The translations under genes and the position numbers were made by a program. From Paludibaculum sp. (GTDB lineage: Bacteria; Acidobacteriota; Terriglobia; Bryobacterales; Bryobacteraceae), in NCBI GenBank assembly GCA_029973955.1, contig JARKQJ010000005.1:1-64000 (forward strand): 64,000 nucleotides of DNA. The letters are read 5' to 3'. Shown in pieces: positions 9,994-23,856 of this stretch. Each line of letters opens with the position of its first letter. Position 1 is the stretch's first letter. The notes beneath the pieces were generated by a model. It worked only from the letters and a program-made list of their open reading frames with translations, did not search any database and was not told the origin of the DNA.

Positions 9994-12538
9994 ATTCCAG
10001 AGCCTCCACCAGAGATCCGCGCACGGCCGTCTCCGCCGGCCCGATGGCGGAGAAGAGCGCCGAGCCGAGGATGACGGGAATCAGGGTTGCGGCGATGGCA
10101 AAGGGGAAGCGGTAGTCGAGCCGCATGCCGGCGAGGTCGCGCCGCGTCACCTCGAGGATGTAGTAGAGATGCACCGCCCCGAGGGCGAAGCCGATGGCGA
10201 GGCCGAGCAAGCCGATGGCTACCGCTTCCATCCAAATGGTGTGGCGGATCTGATTGCGCAGCCCGCCGACGGCCTGTAGGACGCCGAGTTCGCGCTTGCG
10301 ATCGGCGATGGAGACGGTGAGGGTGTTGACGATGCCGAGGATGGCCACGAGCACGGCCACGAAGATCTGGACGTAGGTGAGACCGAACCACTGATCGGTG
10401 AGGTTGGTGATGTACTGCTTCAGCTCGGCGTTGGTCATGACGAAGAGGCGGGTGCGGCCGCCGAACTGGTCGAGCAGCTTCTGGCGCATGACCGTGCGGT
10501 CCTGGCCTGGCTGGAGATAGACCCGGAAGGCGTTGACGGTGGGGTCGTCCCAGTGCTGCTTATAGGTGCCGCGGTCCATGAGGATGGTGCCGTTCTGGTC
10601 GCTGTAGTCAAGCACGACGCCGAGCACGGGCAACTTCAACATGCCACCGGGCGCGGGCAGGTCCAGGACGTCGCCAGTCTTCACTTTGCGGAGGAGGGCG
10701 AAGTTGTCGCTGATGACGACGCCCTCGCCGCGCTCGGTCCTCTGGTACATGGTGGAGCCATCGCCCTCGATGACGCGCAATCGAACGCGTGCGGCGAGTG
10801 ATTTCAGGTCCGCGGCCACCAGCATGACGGGCGTGCCGTTATAGAGGATGCGGGCGGTGCGGACGGCCTGGACGTCTTCGACGCCGGGCACCTTCTTGAA
10901 CTCGTCGCGGAGTTCTTCGGGGAAGCGGATGCTGCGTTGGGTGATGGTTTCGGAGCCGGTGATGAAGAAGTCCGGGCTGAGCGCGGCCTCCATCCAGCTT
11001 CGAATCGACTCATAGCTTGCTTTGGCGATGCCGCCGAGGCCGACCACCAGCGCCACAGAGAGCGAGAGCGCGGCGACAGTACCGGAAGTTCTGCGGGGCG
11101 ATTGCAACAGACTATCGGCGGCGAGCGCGCCTTCCACCGGGCGCAGCCACTTGAGCAGCGGCCGCAGAGCTTTGCCGAGCCAGATGCAGAGCGCCGGCGT
11201 GAGCAGCAGCACGGCGAGGACGTTGAGCATGTAGCCGCTGTAGAAGAAGATGCGCACGTGGCCGAGGGTGGCGCAGGCGACGGCGCCGGCCAGTAGCAGC
11301 AGCGCCAGATTGCGGCGCAGTCGGCTTTCACCTTCGGTGATCACCTGCACGCGGCCCTTCTGGAGCGCTTTGACGGGATCGACGCGGGCGGCATTGCGGG
11401 CCGGCAGCCAGCCGGCGATGACGCTGGTCGCCACGCCGATGAAGAGCGCGGAGAGCAGCAGCCTGGGATCGGCGGAGACTTCCTGGGCTCTTTCGCCGAC
11501 GCCATAGACCTCAGTGAAAAAGGTACCCAGGTAGGTGGCAAGTCCGCGGGCGATGAGGATGCCGACGCCGATGCCGATGGTGGAACCGAAGAGGCCCGTG
11601 ATGGCGCTTTCGGCCAGGAAGAGGCGCTTCACTAATCCGCTGGAGGCGCCGAGGGCGCGCAGGATGCCGATCTCGTTGCGGCGCTGCGTGACGGCGATGG
11701 AGAAGGTGTTGTAGATGAGGAAGAGGCCGATGAAGAGAGCGAAGATCGAGGTGAGTGTCGCGTTCAGCGAGTAGACCTGGGCGACGGCCTCGAACTGTTG
11801 TCCGCGTGAGCTGGGCGTATCAACTTCGAAGCCATTTCCGAGCGCTGCCTGCAGACGGCGGCGGGCGTCGTCGACCTTGACGCCTTCGCGCAGAGAGAGG
11901 TCGATGCGATCGAAGCGGCGGCCGCGGCCGAAGACGAGCTGGGCGGCGTAGATATCCATCACCGCGAGGCTGCCGCCGAAGGCGGAAGCGAGGCCTTCGC
12001 TGTTCATGACGCCGCGGATGGTGAACTGCCTGGGCCCCTGCATGGTCTGCATGGTGAGCTTGCTGTTGAGCTTGAGGCCGGTGCGTTCGGTGAACTGGCG
12101 GCTGACGATGATGGAGTCCGGCTGGGCGATGAAGACGAGGGGGTCGTCGACGATGGTGTCGTCGGCCTTTTCGAGGTCGTAGTCGCGAAGGGACCGGTCT
12201 CCGGTCATGTCGACGCCGAGGACGAGGAGGTTGCCTTGCCCGGCGATGCCGGTCTGTACGGTGGCTTCGATGACGGGGACGGCAACCTCGACGTCTGGCT
12301 GGGCCTGGACCTTTTCGAGCACGTCTTCGTTGAAGCCGATTTCACCGGCGCTGACCTGGAGCTGAGTGGCACCGGCGATGCGGTCGACGGTGCGGTTGAA
12401 GGCAAAGAGAACGCTCTGGTTGGCGGTGTGCATGCCAACGAAGACGGCAACACCGAGGACGATGCCGGCCGTGGTGAGCAGTGCACGCAGGAGGTGCTTG
12501 CGCACGTAGGGCCAGGAGATGAGGCGGAGGAGCATCAT
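9986..12538 (-). CDS. ABC transporter permease, FtsX/LolCE/MacB-like, duplicated core
   Basis: 850 residues. An N-terminal membrane helix (~20-40) is followed by a MacB-type periplasmic domain, a first FtsX domain (~260-400, 'IFALFIGLFLIYNTFSIAVTQRR'), two central helices (~405-465), a second periplasmic domain, and a second FtsX domain at the C-terminus ('QIFVAVLVAILGIVNTLTVS'). This ten-helix, two-FtsX arrangement is typical of permeases that extract lipids or lipoproteins or drive periplasmic work rather than translocating through a pore. It starts with ATG inside the ATPase stop (ATGA) and overlaps the LolA-like gene. Confidence 0.92.
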   Translation of the reverse strand: MMLLRLISWPYVRKHLLRALLTTAGIVLGVAVFVGMHTANQSVLFAFNRTVDRIAGATQLQVSAGEIGFNEDVLEKVQAQPDVEVAVPVIEATVQTGIAGQGNLLVLGVDMTGDRSLRDYDLEKADDTIVDDPLVFIAQPDSIIVSRQFTERTGLKLNSKLTMQTMQGPRQFTIRGVMNSEGLASAFGGSLAVMDIYAAQLVFGRGRRFDRIDLSLREGVKVDDARRRLQAALGNGFEVDTPSSRGQQFEAVAQVYSLNATLTSIFALFIGLFLIYNTFSIAVTQRRNEIGILRALGASSGLVKRLFLAESAITGLFGSTIGIGVGILIARGLATYLGTFFTEVYGVGERAQEVSADPRLLLSALFIGVATSVIAGWLPARNAARVDPVKALQKGRVQVITEGESRLRRNLALLLLAGAVACATLGHVRIFFYSGYMLNVLAVLLLTPALCIWLGKALRPLLKWLRPVEGALAADSLLQSPRRTSGTVAALSLSVALVVGLGGIAKASYESIRSWMEAALSPDFFITGSETITQRSIRFPEELRDEFKKVPGVEDVQAVRTARILYNGTPVMLVAADLKSLAARVRLRVIEGDGSTMYQRTERGEGVVISDNFALLRKVKTGDVLDLPAPGGMLKLPVLGVVLDYSDQNGTILMDRGTYKQHWDDPTVNAFRVYLQPGQDRTVMRQKLLDQFGGRTRLFVMTNAELKQYITNLTDQWFGLTYVQIFVAVLVAILGIVNTLTVSIADRKRELGVLQAVGGLRNQIRHTIWMEAVAIGLLGLAIGFALGAVHLYYILEVTRRDLAGMRLDYRFPFAIAATLIPVILGSALFSAIGPAETAVRGSLVEALEYE

Positions 12539-13221
12539 GGGCGGGGATCGCGGCTGATGTCTTCGACGACCTGGCCGTCGCGGAGGATGACGGTGCGGGC
12601 GCAGCTTTCGGCGACGCTGCGGTCGTGGGTGACCATGAGCACGGTGGCGCCGAGGCGCTGGTGGAGGTCGCGGACAAGGGCAAGGATTTCGGCGCCGGTG
12701 TGCGTGTCGAGGTTGCCGGTGGGCTCATCGGCGAGAAGGATGGGCGGGTAGACGGAGAGGGCGCGGGCGATGGCGACACGCTGGCGTTCGCCGCCCGAGA
12801 GTTCGTCGGGGAGGTGTTCGATGCGGTGGTCGAGGCCAACGAGCGAGAGGAGCTCGCGGGCGCGTTCGGAGGCTTTGGCCTTCTTCCAGCCGCGGAGGTG
12901 GAGGGGGAGGGCTACGTTTTCGAGGCAGGAGAGAGAGGGGAGGAGGTTGAAGAACTGAAAGATGAAGCCGATTTTGTCGCGGCGGACCTGGGTGAGCTGG
13001 TCGTCGGTAAGGCCGCTGAGGAGCTGGCCGTCGAGGGTAATGCCGCCGGAGGTGGGCTTGTCTAGGGTTCCGATGAGGTTGAGGAGCGTGGATTTGCCGG
13101 AGCCGGAGGGGCCGACGAGGGAGACCATCTCGCCCTTGCGGATGTGGAGGGAGACGCCCTGGAGGGCGCGGACGGTGCGTTTGCCGTCGAATTCCTTGGT
13201 GACGTTGGAGAGTTGGATCAC
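12535..13221 (-). CDS. ABC transporter ATP-binding protein, LolD/MacB type
   Basis: About 228 residues from the GTG at 13221. Walker A 'GPSGSGKST' is at ~37-45, Q-loop 'FQFFNLLP', signature 'LSGGERQR', Walker B 'ILLADEPTGNLD' and H-loop 'VTHD', all intact and of the LolD/FtsE/MacB class. It energises the overlapping FtsX permease. The start is not certain: a GTG at 13311 gives a 258-residue version with a Pro-rich, non-homologous N-terminus, and a TTG lies between; the GTG at 13221 gives the family-typical start 'VIQLSNVTKEF'. Confidence 0.9.
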   Translation of the reverse strand: MIQLSNVTKEFDGKRTVRALQGVSLHIRKGEMVSLVGPSGSGKSTLLNLIGTLDKPTSGGITLDGQLLSGLTDDQLTQVRRDKIGFIFQFFNLLPSLSCLENVALPLHLRGWKKAKASERARELLSLVGLDHRIEHLPDELSGGERQRVAIARALSVYPPILLADEPTGNLDTHTGAEILALVRDLHQRLGATVLMVTHDRSVAESCARTVILRDGQVVEDISRDPRP

Positions 13222-13362
13222 AGCGGGACCGCCACTTTCCAAGATGCCATAGGGGGGGAGAGAGAGGGAGGAAATGTGGGGAACGGCTGGAGGCGCCGGG
13301 GCACCCCTCACTTCGTTCGGGGATAGTGGTTTTGATGGATACCGTGGTGGGGGATGAATCGG

Positions 13363-14124
13363 TCAGCGGGAGAGCGCTTCCACACCTTTCCAGAGAAGTT
13401 GCTGGCCGAGGAAGATCATGACGGCGGAGAGAGCGACTCGGAGGACCTTGGCGGGGACGCGGGTGCCGAGCCAGGCGCCGCAGAGGGCTCCGAAGACGCC
13501 TCCAGTGGAGAGGGCGAGGAGGAGGTGCGGGTTGAGGTTGCCGGTGGCGAGGTGGACGCTGCCGCCGAGGGCGGCGATGGAGAGTCCGAACATGAGATCG
13601 GTGCCGACGATCCTGGCGGGCTCCAGGTGGGTGAACTGCATGAGGGAGAGGCTGGTCAAGGCTCCGGCTCCAGCGGAAGAGAAGCCGACTTCGAGGCCGA
13701 TGGGGAAGGCGGCCCAGGGGAGGGCGTTGGGACGTTCTTCGCGCTGTTCGACCACCTTTTTGCGGAAGGCCTTGATGAGGCTGAGGAGGGCGAGGGAGAC
13801 GATGACGAAGCCAATGGTGGCGAGGACGATGGGCTGGAGCTTGGGGTGCTTGCTCATCCTCTGGAGGAAGAGCGTGCCGAGGAGGACGCCGGGCGCGCCG
13901 CCGGCGAGGAGGCGGAGGAAGATCTTCCACTCGACGTGGCCGCGCCACCAATAGACGGCGGTGGCGGAGGCTTTGGTGATGGTGACGAAGAGGAGCGAAG
14001 TGCCGACCGCTTCGAGCGGAGGAACACCGAGGACGAGCATGAGGAGGGGCGCGGCGAGTGGGCCGCCGCCCATGCCGGTGAGGCCGACCACCATGGCGAT
14101 GGCGAATCCGAGCAGGGCTTCCAT
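13363..14124 (-). CDS. TSUP family sulfite/sulfate-related transporter (TauE/SafE)
   Basis: 253 residues with about eight hydrophobic segments. The N-terminal 'GLTGMGGGPLAAPLLMLVLG' and the internal repeat 'GFSSAGAGALTSLSLM' form the two-fold TauE/SafE signature. It directly abuts cysH (the cysH stop is followed at once by ATG) and is the last gene of the sulfate assimilation operon. Proteins of this family move sulfite, thiosulfate or organosulfonates, so a role in sulfur-oxyanion import or sulfite relief is inferred from context. Confidence 0.85.
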   Translation of the reverse strand: MEALLGFAIAMVVGLTGMGGGPLAAPLLMLVLGVPPLEAVGTSLLFVTITKASATAVYWWRGHVEWKIFLRLLAGGAPGVLLGTLFLQRMSKHPKLQPIVLATIGFVIVSLALLSLIKAFRKKVVEQREERPNALPWAAFPIGLEVGFSSAGAGALTSLSLMQFTHLEPARIVGTDLMFGLSIAALGGSVHLATGNLNPHLLLALSTGGVFGALCGAWLGTRVPAKVLRVALSAVMIFLGQQLLWKGVEALSR

Positions 14125-14787
14125 TTAGCTCTCCTTTTCCTGTTCCTGAACGGCGACGGTGACGGTGTGGAGGCCGCATTCGAGCTTGCGGCCGCCCCAA
14201 CGGCCTGCGCGGGCGTGTTCTCCGGGCTCGGGCTTGGAGGTGCAGGGGGCGCAGCCGATGCTGGAGTAGCCCTGGGCGTAGAGGGGAAGCTCGGGGATGT
14301 CGTTGGCGGCCAGGTAGGCGTGAACTTCGGCCCAGGTCCAATCGAAGGCGGGGTTGACCTTATTGAGGGTGAGGCCGTTGGGGAAGCGGTGCTGTTCGAG
14401 GGGCTGGAGATTGGCGCGGGTGGGGCTCTGCTCGCGGCGGAGGCCGGTGAACCAGGTGTGGTAGCCGGTGAGGCCGGCGATGAGCGGCTCGACCTTGCGC
14501 TGATTGCAGCACTCGGTGGGGGTATCGGGGTGGAGGGTGGGCGCGGGGTGCTTCAGGTCGATCACCTGGATGCCGAAAAGCTGGGCGATCTGGTCGCGAT
14601 AGGCGAGGACCTCGGGGAAGTGGTAGCCGGTTTCGAGAAAGAAGACATCGACAGGCGCCTTCTGCTGGAGCAGGAGGTGGAGGACGGCGACGTCTTCGGC
14701 CTGGAAGCTGCACGTGAGGCAGGCTTTGCCGCCGTCCTGAAGAGCCTGGCGGATGACGTGGTTGGCCTGTTCGATGGGGTCGCGCAT
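14125..14787 (-). CDS. cysH: Assimilatory adenylylsulfate (APS) reductase
   Basis: 220 residues. The PAPS reductase/PP-loop core begins 'CLTCSFQAEDVAVL'. Cys93-Cys94 ('TECCNQRK') and Cys179-x2-Cys182 ('IGCAPC') form the four-cysteine set that binds a [4Fe-4S] cluster and separates APS reductases from PAPS reductases, and the catalytic cysteine is in 'ECGLH' (Cys204). It reduces APS to sulfite with thioredoxin. This agrees with the absence of an APS kinase (cysC) gene or domain here. The start is the ATG at 14787, just after the cysN stop. Confidence 0.93.
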   Translation of the reverse strand: MRDPIEQANHVIRQALQDGGKACLTCSFQAEDVAVLHLLLQQKAPVDVFFLETGYHFPEVLAYRDQIAQLFGIQVIDLKHPAPTLHPDTPTECCNQRKVEPLIAGLTGYHTWFTGLRREQSPTRANLQPLEQHRFPNGLTLNKVNPAFDWTWAEVHAYLAANDIPELPLYAQGYSSIGCAPCTSKPEPGEHARAGRWGGRKLECGLHTVTVAVQEQEKES

Positions 14788-14788
14788 T

Positions 14789-16123
14789 TTAGATGCCCTC
14801 TCCTTCTTCAAAACCGTCTTTGAGGTTGAGACCGAACTTCTGCATATGGGCGAGGAGCGCGCGGAGTTTGCGGCGCTCAGCGGGAGTGAACGGGGCGTCG
14901 GAGAAGCTCTGGAGGGGCTGGTCGTCGTAGACGGCTTCGCCTTCGATGAGGCCGGCGCCGAGGGTGAGGTTGGTAATGGGGTCGATGAGGATGAAGCCGC
15001 CGGTGGCGCGGTTGTCCTTATAGACGTCGTAGGGGAGAGATTCGGCGAGTTCGACCTCGACGCGAGCGATTTCGTTGAGCGCGGCGACGCCGTGGAGGCG
15101 GACTGGGATGACGCGGGTGGAGTGCTGGAGGAGGTAGCCTTTGCGGCTATCGAGGGGCTCCTCGTTCATCCAGATGACGGTGGTATGGAGGCGGCGGGCG
15201 AGCCGAGGCTGGGCGAAGGGGGCGGCGAGCAGATCGCCGCGGGCGATGTCGATCTCGTCTTCGAGTTCGAGGGTGACGGACTGGGGCGCGAAAGCCATGT
15301 CGAGGTCGCCGTCGAAGGTGACGATGCGCTTGATGCGGCTGGTCTTGCCGGAGGGCAGGGCGACGACCTCATCGCCTTTGCGAATGGAGCCGCTGACGAC
15401 CTGGCCGGCATAGCCGCGGAAGTCGAGGTTGGGGCGGATGACGAGCTGGACGGGGAAGCGGAAAGAGCGGGTGACGGGGGCGGCGGGGGTATCGGCGGTT
15501 TCGAGGAGTTCGAGGAGCGACGGGCCGGGATACCAGGGGGTGCGGGCGCTGCGGGTGACGACGTTGTCGCCGTCGAGGGCGCTTACCGGGATGAAGTCGG
15601 CGGTGGCGTGATCGAGCTCGGCGAGGAGGGGGCCGGCCTGGGCGCGGATCTCGTCGAAGACCTCCTGGGAGAAGTCGACGAGGTCCATTTTGTTGACGGT
15701 GAAGACGAGGCGGCGGACGCCGAGGAGGGAGGCGATGCGGGCGTGGCGACGGCTCTGTTCGAGGACGCCTTTGCGGGCGTCGAGGAGGATGATGGCGAGG
15801 TCGCAGGTGGAGGCGCCGGTGGCCATGTTGCGGGTGTACTGCTCATGGCCTGGGGTGTCGGCGACGATGAACTGGCGGTGGGGGGTAGAGAAGAAACGGT
15901 AGGCAACGTCGATGGTGATGCCCTGTTCGCGTTCGGCGCGGAGGCCGTCCGTGAGTAGAGAGAGGTCGATGCCGCGCGAAGCCCGATTTACCTTGCTGCG
16001 GGAGATCTCTTCGAGGTTGTCTTCCCAGATGGTTTTGGTGTCGTAGAGGAGGCGTCCGATGAGGGTGCTCTTGCCGTCGTCGACGCTGCCGGCGGTGGAG
16101 ATCTTGAGGAGGGGGCGCTGCAT
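14789..16123 (-). CDS. cysN: Sulfate adenylyltransferase subunit 1 (GTPase subunit)
   Basis: 444 residues. The G1 loop 'AGSVDDGKST' is at residues 11-20, the switch region has 'REQGITIDVAYRFF', G3 is 'DTPGHEQY' and G4 is 'NKMD', followed by EF-Tu-like barrel domains. It forms ATP sulfurylase with CysD, making APS at the expense of GTP hydrolysis. The protein ends after the barrel ('GFEEGEGI') with no fused APS kinase. The start overlaps the cysD stop (TAATG); an upstream extension to 16303 is antisense to nothing useful and lies within cysD. Confidence 0.94.
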   Translation of the reverse strand: MQRPLLKISTAGSVDDGKSTLIGRLLYDTKTIWEDNLEEISRSKVNRASRGIDLSLLTDGLRAEREQGITIDVAYRFFSTPHRQFIVADTPGHEQYTRNMATGASTCDLAIILLDARKGVLEQSRRHARIASLLGVRRLVFTVNKMDLVDFSQEVFDEIRAQAGPLLAELDHATADFIPVSALDGDNVVTRSARTPWYPGPSLLELLETADTPAAPVTRSFRFPVQLVIRPNLDFRGYAGQVVSGSIRKGDEVVALPSGKTSRIKRIVTFDGDLDMAFAPQSVTLELEDEIDIARGDLLAAPFAQPRLARRLHTTVIWMNEEPLDSRKGYLLQHSTRVIPVRLHGVAALNEIARVEVELAESLPYDVYKDNRATGGFILIDPITNLTLGAGLIEGEAVYDDQPLQSFSDAPFTPAERRKLRALLAHMQKFGLNLKDGFEEGEGI

Positions 16124-17028
16124 TAGAAGTAGCCCTCCCGCTTCTTGATCTCCATGGAGCCTTCCTGGTCGTGGTCGATGACGCGGTTTTCGCGCTCGCT
16201 GCGGCGGAAGGCGGAGAGTTCGTCGATGATCTTGGTGACGGTGTCGGCTTCGCTGAGAATGGCCCCACTGCAAGGGGTGCAGCCGAGGGAACGCATGCGG
16301 CACATGACGGTTTCGGTTTTCTCGTGGTCGAGGAGGCGCACGTTGGATACGAGGGGGATGACGGTGCCGTTGCGGATGACGACGGGTCGGGGCTTGGCGA
16401 AGTAGAGGGGCACGATGGGGATGTTTTCGACCTCGATGTAGCGCCAGACGTCCATTTCGGTCCAGTTGGAGAGGGGGAAGACGCGGATGCTCTCGCCGGG
16501 GTCGACGCGGCCGTTATAGAGGTTCCAGAGTTCGGGGCGCTGATTGCGCGGGTCCCAGCGGCCTTCCTTATCGCGGAAGGAGAAGACGCGTTCCTTGGCG
16601 CGGGACTTCTCTTCGTCGCGGCGGGCGCCGCCGATGGCTGCGTCGTAGCCGCCCTCCTGGAGGCCCTCGACGAGGGCGCGGGTGCGGAGGAGGTGGCAGC
16701 ACTTGGAGGTGCCGAGGGAGTAGGGGTTGGCGCCCTGGGCGATGGCGGCCTGGTTGGTGTAGACGCGGAGGTCGGCGCCGATTTCGCGGGTGAAGCGATC
16801 GCGGAACTCGATCATCTCGGGGTATTCGTAGGTGGTGTCCACGTGCAGGAGCGGGAATGGGATCTTCCCTGGATAGAAGGCCTTGCGGGCCAAGTGGACG
16901 AGGCAGGAGCTATCCTTGCCGATGGAGTAAAGCAGGACGGGTTTGGCGAACTGCGCGGCGGTTTCGCGGAGGATTTGGATGGCCTCGGCTTCGATGGCAC
17001 GCAGGTGACTGAGCGTAGGGTAGTGCAT
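16123..17028 (-). CDS. cysD: Sulfate adenylyltransferase subunit 2
   Basis: 301 residues, the usual CysD length. PP-loop '[17 protein letters not shown]', '[20 protein letters not shown]', '[22 protein letters not shown]' and '[11 protein letters not shown]' are all CysD signatures, and the C-terminus has 'GCTPCSGAI'. It is the first gene of cysD-cysN-cysH-TSUP. The ATG at 17028 was chosen over the open frame to 17610, whose N-terminal part is low-complexity and not CysD-like. Confidence 0.95.
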   Translation of the reverse strand: MHYPTLSHLRAIEAEAIQILRETAAQFAKPVLLYSIGKDSSCLVHLARKAFYPGKIPFPLLHVDTTYEYPEMIEFRDRFTREIGADLRVYTNQAAIAQGANPYSLGTSKCCHLLRTRALVEGLQEGGYDAAIGGARRDEEKSRAKERVFSFRDKEGRWDPRNQRPELWNLYNGRVDPGESIRVFPLSNWTEMDVWRYIEVENIPIVPLYFAKPRPVVIRNGTVIPLVSNVRLLDHEKTETVMCRMRSLGCTPCSGAILSEADTVTKIIDELSAFRRSERENRVIDHDQEGSMEIKKREGYF

Positions 17029-17048
17029 GGACAACTTCGTATTGATAG

Positions 17049-17078
17049 AGGATACGTCATCACCTAAATCTCTAGCAA
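17049..17078 (-). promoter_or_regulatory. Possible sigma-70-type promoter of the cys operon
   Basis: In the AT-richer 80 bases upstream of cysD, the minus strand carries TTGCTA and TATCCT separated by 18 bases, about 20 bases before the cysD ATG. This is a fair match to the TTGACA/TATAAT pattern and is the only such AT-rich patch nearby. No known sulfur-responsive riboswitch was recognised. Confidence 0.3.
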
Positions 17079-17135
17079 GAATATGCAGATTGAATCGTGG
17101 AGATTTGGTTGTGGCGTGGGTCCGGAGGCGGGCTG

Positions 17136-17420
17136 CTAGCCGTGATGAGCGCGGTAGGTACCCAGGGCCGCGGCGCCGAGTAGGACGTCGCGCAGGACTG
17201 GTCCGCGATTCGTAGATCCTCTGGAGCCAACCAGGAAGCCCGGAAGTCGGAAGAGGCCGCCCAACAGGCTGGCCCCGACGATGGTGCCGCCGACGCCACC
17301 AGTGATACCGCCGATAATGGCTCCGGCCATGGCGGCGAAGGTGACGTAAACGCCGAGGGTGCCGATGCCGACCCCATTGAGACGAGCAGCGGCCGGAAGG
17401 AGCGGCGCTGCGGTGATCGA
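17136..17420 (-). CDS. Possible small glycine-zipper membrane protein or its remnant
   Basis: Within a longer open frame (to 17597), the C-terminal ~90 residues contain hydrophobic Gly-rich stretches ('[19 protein letters not shown]', '[18 protein letters not shown]') that look like a glycine-zipper membrane hairpin. The rest of the frame is proline-rich and lies antisense to a TPR-like fragment, so it is probably not real. No convincing start codon or ribosome-binding site was found in the supported part. It may be a decayed gene in the degenerate 17.1-17.9 kb region. Confidence 0.22.
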   Translation of the reverse strand, partial: SITAAPLLPAAARLNGVGIGTLGVYVTFAAMAGAIIGGITGGVGGTIVGASLLGGLFRLPGFLVGSRGSTNRGPVLRDVLLGAAALGTYRAHHG

Positions 17421-17431
17421 TCTCGCGCTGG

Positions 17432-17659
17432 TTGGAGATGACGCGGTGCGCGAGTGAGGCGGCGGAGCACTTGAGCCAGGCGGTGGCGGAACTGGAGGGG
17501 GCAGTGGGGAAGGCGCATCCGGACCTGGCGCTGGCCCTGGAGCCGTATGCGGAGGTTCTGCGCCGACCAGGACGGAAGCCTGAGGTTCGAAGGGCAACCA
17601 TTGGCTTCACTGAGCCTCACCGATGCGTCCAGGAATCCGGGTGCACGATCCATGCCTGA
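17432..17659 (+). pseudogene. Remnant of a tetratricopeptide-repeat protein
   Basis: The plus-strand frame reads '[20 protein letters not shown]' followed by '[16 protein letters not shown]', which matches the helix pattern of one TPR of the kind found in multi-TPR proteins (compare the intact TPR gene at 36013). Sequence on either side is out of frame or meaningless, and there is no start with a ribosome-binding site. I read it as the decayed C-terminal part of such a gene. The rest of the gene-free stretch 17660-17920 shows only an unassigned short frame (17753-17883) of about 43 residues starting 'MTIRLGPGQSRTQRISYRG' and no RNA gene. Confidence 0.4.
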
Positions 17660-17920
17660 AGAGTGCCGGCTCGGTGACATGGCAGGCGCGCCAGCACCAA
17701 ATTGGCGGGGCGGCGATCGGGAGCGCAGGTGAGCCGGCCAAGGAGGCGTCTATGACCATCCGCTTGGGACCGGGGCAGAGTAGGACGCAGCGGATCAGTT
17801 ATCGGGGCGCATTCGCTGGCAATGTGAAGATGACCTTTGTCCGCGCCGGGGCGATGCGGCCGGGCTCGCTTCGGTTACATTAGACTGGTGGTCAGTTGAT
17901 CGTCTAGTCGGAGACCTCGA

Positions 17921-18463
17921 ATGAACTTCAAGACCATTGGCGCAGCGGCGCTGATCTGCCTGGGAGTATGTGCTGTTTCCACGCCTGCGCCGGCGCAGTC
18001 GCTGCCCAAGGCGGCGGTGGCTCAGAAGATCGCGCAGGTGGAAAACGGCGTGGACGAATTCAGGAACTACCTCGAGCACAAAGGCGAGAACGCCAGGAAC
18101 ACCGCCTCCGCCGCCCAGGCGAGCGGGGCACAGCCCAAGGGTGGCCGTGCGGGCCGCCGCGGCGGAGGACAGGCCAGCCCAGAGACCAGACAGGCCGCCG
18201 CGCAGCAAGGCAAGGACGAACTGAACGACGCCCTCGATGCGTTGAACCACTCTACGAACCGGCTGCGGCGCAAGTTCGACGCTACCGACAAGTGGATGGA
18301 GACGAAGGTGCAGGTGGAAGCGGTGCTCGACGATGGGCGCAGGATCAACCAGGCAGTGACCAGAGGAAACTACGGAAGCCAAGTGGCCAAGCTCTGGGCG
18401 ACGCTTCGAAACGCCATCAACGACCTGGCACGGGCTTACAACCTGACGCCACTGGGGGCGTGA
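17921..18463 (+). CDS. Small secreted helical protein of unknown function
   Basis: 180 residues with a clear Sec signal peptide (MNFKTIGAAALICLGVCAVS, cleavage near 'APAQS'). The mature part is Ala/Gln/Arg-rich and predicted to be helical, with a flexible Gly/Arg segment ('GGRAGRRGGGQ', ~75-85) between two helical halves; the second half has regularly spaced hydrophobic residues ('LNDALDALNHSTNRLRRKF', 'VAKLWATLRNAINDLARAY'). The layout suggests a periplasmic helical bundle. I do not recognise a family. It stands alone, with no close operon partner. Confidence 0.7.
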   Translation: MNFKTIGAAALICLGVCAVSTPAPAQSLPKAAVAQKIAQVENGVDEFRNYLEHKGENARNTASAAQASGAQPKGGRAGRRGGGQASPETRQAAAQQGKDELNDALDALNHSTNRLRRKFDATDKWMETKVQVEAVLDDGRRINQAVTRGNYGSQVAKLWATLRNAINDLARAYNLTPLGA

Positions 18464-18703
18464 ACTGGAGCTGGCATCGTGGTTGCCGTGCACGGTTGAA
18501 TCCGTGGGCCTATTCAGGCCGCGAACACTGTCAGTCGTCCTCTTCCCGGCTGCCACTCTGATGGCGCAACCGAATGGGACTAGCATTGGGGCGGCAGCGC
18601 GGGGGCGTTGACGCACGAGAAGATGACGGCGGACGAGGCGGCGCTGCCGCGTCATCCGAAAGCGCCGGCGGCGCACGTGATGAGGTGAAGCGGCGGGGAG
18701 GGG

Positions 18704-19093
18704 CTACTTGAGGCGCTCCAGGCGGCCTTTGCGGCGGACGATGTTTTTGTAGTCCCACTGGATGTCGCGGGCTTTGGCCAGCCAGCGGCGGAGGTCGCCG
18801 GTGTGGACTTCGGTGACGGCGGAGTAGCGGGCTTCGGCGGCCTGGAAGCTGCCTTCCTTGCGGAGGCCGGGCTCGTCAAAGGACTGCCCACTCCAGAAGA
18901 GAAGCCGGACGCCGCCCTTGAGTTTGCTGTAGCCGACGACGGGGTTGCCGTCGAGGAACCAGACGGGGTGGGCGTGCCAGATCCTGTTTTCGGCTTCGGG
19001 GAGGCAGGCGTCGATTTCGCGGGCGAGGAGCTGGCAGATTTCGGCGTCGGCGGGTGAGAGGGCACTGTTGTATTGGGCGGTGTCGGGATGCAT
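18704..19093 (-). CDS. DUF1801 domain protein
   Basis: 129 residues from the ATG at 19093. 'ICQLLAREIDACLPEAENRI' followed by 'WHAHPVWFLDGNPVVGYSKL', then 'GVRLLFWSGQSFDEPGL' is the DUF1801/YdhG-like fold (the Fra-like small alpha/beta proteins). Biochemical function is not established. The start lies four bases beyond the stop of the upstream esterase gene, so the two are cotranscribed. A longer frame to 19228 would overlap the esterase and looks artificial. Confidence 0.8.
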   Translation of the reverse strand: MHPDTAQYNSALSPADAEICQLLAREIDACLPEAENRIWHAHPVWFLDGNPVVGYSKLKGGVRLLFWSGQSFDEPGLRKEGSFQAAEARYSAVTEVHTGDLRRWLAKARDIQWDYKNIVRRKGRLERLK

Positions 19094-19097
19094 GGGC

Positions 19098-23828
<4,731 letters not shown>

Positions 23829-23856
23829 GCCGGGGCGGCGCCAGCCGGGCAGCGGT

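Noticed and set aside
12725..14341. 538-residue minus-strand frame covering parts of the ABC ATPase, TSUP and cysH region
   Set aside because: Arg/Pro-rich out-of-frame reading of three clear genes on the same strand.
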